From the NCBI RefSeq assembly GCF_000143965.1, contig NC_014365.1:709501-773500 (forward strand): 64,000 nt of DNA, in the 5' to 3' direction. The stretch comes from Desulfarculus baarsii DSM 2075 (GTDB taxonomy: Bacteria; Desulfobacterota; Desulfarculia; Desulfarculales; Desulfarculaceae). Positions 63,535 to 64,000 of the stretch are shown here, piece by piece (within the stretch, counting starts at the first letter, position 1; the number at the start of each line of letters is the position of its first letter). The notes beneath the pieces are model-generated. The model saw nothing but the letters and a program-made list of their open reading frames with translations. It made no database searches and had not been told where the DNA came from. The translations under genes and the position numbers were made by a program.

Positions 63535-64000
63535 TCAGACCGCCTCCAGCATGTTCATGTCCTGATCGCTGAGCAGGCGGTCGATGTTGAGCAGGATCTT
63601 GACCCGCCCGCCCACTTGGACCAGGCCCTGGATGTGGCGGGTGTCCAGTTGGGCGCCGAAGTTGGGCGCCTCCATGATCTGATCCTGGCGGATGTTTAGC
63701 ACCTCCGTCACCGAGTCGACGACCACGCCCGTCTGGACCACGCCCTTGCGGCCCATCACCTCCACGACGATGACGCAGGTGCGTTCGTCGTAGGCGCGCT
63801 GGTCCATGCCCAGCTTCAGGCGCAGGTCGACCAGGGGGATCACCCGGCCGCGCAGGTTGATCACCCCGCGGATGTATTCGGGCATTCGCGCGACCTTGGT
63901 CACCGGCTGCATGCCCACGATCTCGCGGGTTTTCAGCACGGCCATGGCCCAGTCCTCGCCGCCCAGGGCAAAGCTGAGGTACTTGCCTTCGGAGGTGAGC
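63535..64000 (-). CDS. cheW: chemotaxis coupling protein CheW, N-terminus beyond the window
   Basis: The frame is open to the right edge, so the gene continues outside. The visible 154 residues hold most of a CheW SH3-like pair of barrels: a start EGKYLSFALGGEDWAMAVLK, then IRGVINLRGRVIPLVDLRLK, VVQTGVVVDSVTEVLNI and a C-terminal GRVKILLNIDRLL. The INLRG-VIPLVDL signature is diagnostic. CheW links chemoreceptors to CheA. An internal Met at 63945 would remove the first strand, so it is not the start. Confidence 0.92.
   Translation of the reverse strand, partial: LTSEGKYLSFALGGEDWAMAVLKTREIVGMQPVTKVARMPEYIRGVINLRGRVIPLVDLRLKLGMDQRAYDERTCVIVVEVMGRKGVVQTGVVVDSVTEVLNIRQDQIMEAPNFGAQLDTRHIQGLVQVGGRVKILLNIDRLLSDQDMNMLEAV

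Overview
The window is high-GC (roughly two thirds G+C by eye), densely coded, Gram-negative DNA. It carries Kdo/lipid A genes (lpxC, kdsB), Tat translocase genes, an RND pump and a TRAP transporter. It also has an HdrD-like iron-sulfur protein, a 4-hydroxybutyryl-CoA dehydratase, FeoAB with a Cys-rich accessory peptide, molybdenum-cofactor guanylyltransferase and a selenocysteine tRNA. Together these point to an anaerobic, probably sulfate-reducing deltaproteobacterium (Desulfobacterota, Desulfarculus-like). The taxonomic placement is inference; the gene set is read from the sequence.

Layout. 1-3.8 kb: end of an RND adaptor gene and its inner-membrane pump. 4-9 kb: a NifA-like sigma-54 activator, then a divergent pair (4-hydroxybutyryl-CoA dehydratase and an HdrD-like CCG protein) around a 436-base AT-rich control region. 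9-12.3 kb: an SGNH/AlgJ-like protein and an MBOAT acyltransferase with overlapping ends. 12.3-17 kb: a large PAS/GAF hybrid histidine kinase and an EAL phosphodiesterase. 17.2-21.9 kb: a trpDCFBA operon without trpE or trpG. It is preceded by a Trp-codon leader peptide, an intrinsic terminator and a palindrome at the predicted transcription start. 22-28 kb: a TetR regulator, a dCache hybrid kinase and two tandem periplasmic binding lipoproteins without permeases. 28-30.7 kb: feoA-feoB-small Cys-rich protein. 30.8-33.9 kb: a TRAP transporter (dctPQM) whose leader carries a short ORF with a run of five Tyr codons.

34-44 kb: exported proteins of unknown function, a Spy/CpxP-like Met-rich protein, a YgiQ-type radical SAM protein with a predicted leaderless transcript, purB, a DUF401 permease, a DUF115/MAF-like protein and an SH3/coiled-coil membrane protein. 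44-54.5 kb: an HD-GYP response regulator; kdnA-like aminotransferase plus kdsB (likely 8-amino-Kdo for LPS); tatBC with an enlarged TatC; uvrC; a carboxymuconolactone-decarboxylase family protein; lpxC; mobA with a Cys-rich MerR regulator. 54.6-64 kb: a GGDEF cyclase, a PAS sensor lacking an ATPase domain, a crotonase, a LysM protein, cca, selC, an exported protein, an alpha/beta hydrolase, a DUF1330 protein and the 3' end of a cheW gene.

Themes. Cyclic-di-GMP turnover (EAL, GGDEF, HD-GYP) and large sensor kinases are abundant. Cell-envelope functions are spread through the window. The most distinctive features are two candidate ribosome-mediated attenuation leaders (Trp upstream of trpD, Tyr upstream of a TRAP transporter), two predicted leaderless genes, and the kdnA/kdsB pair.
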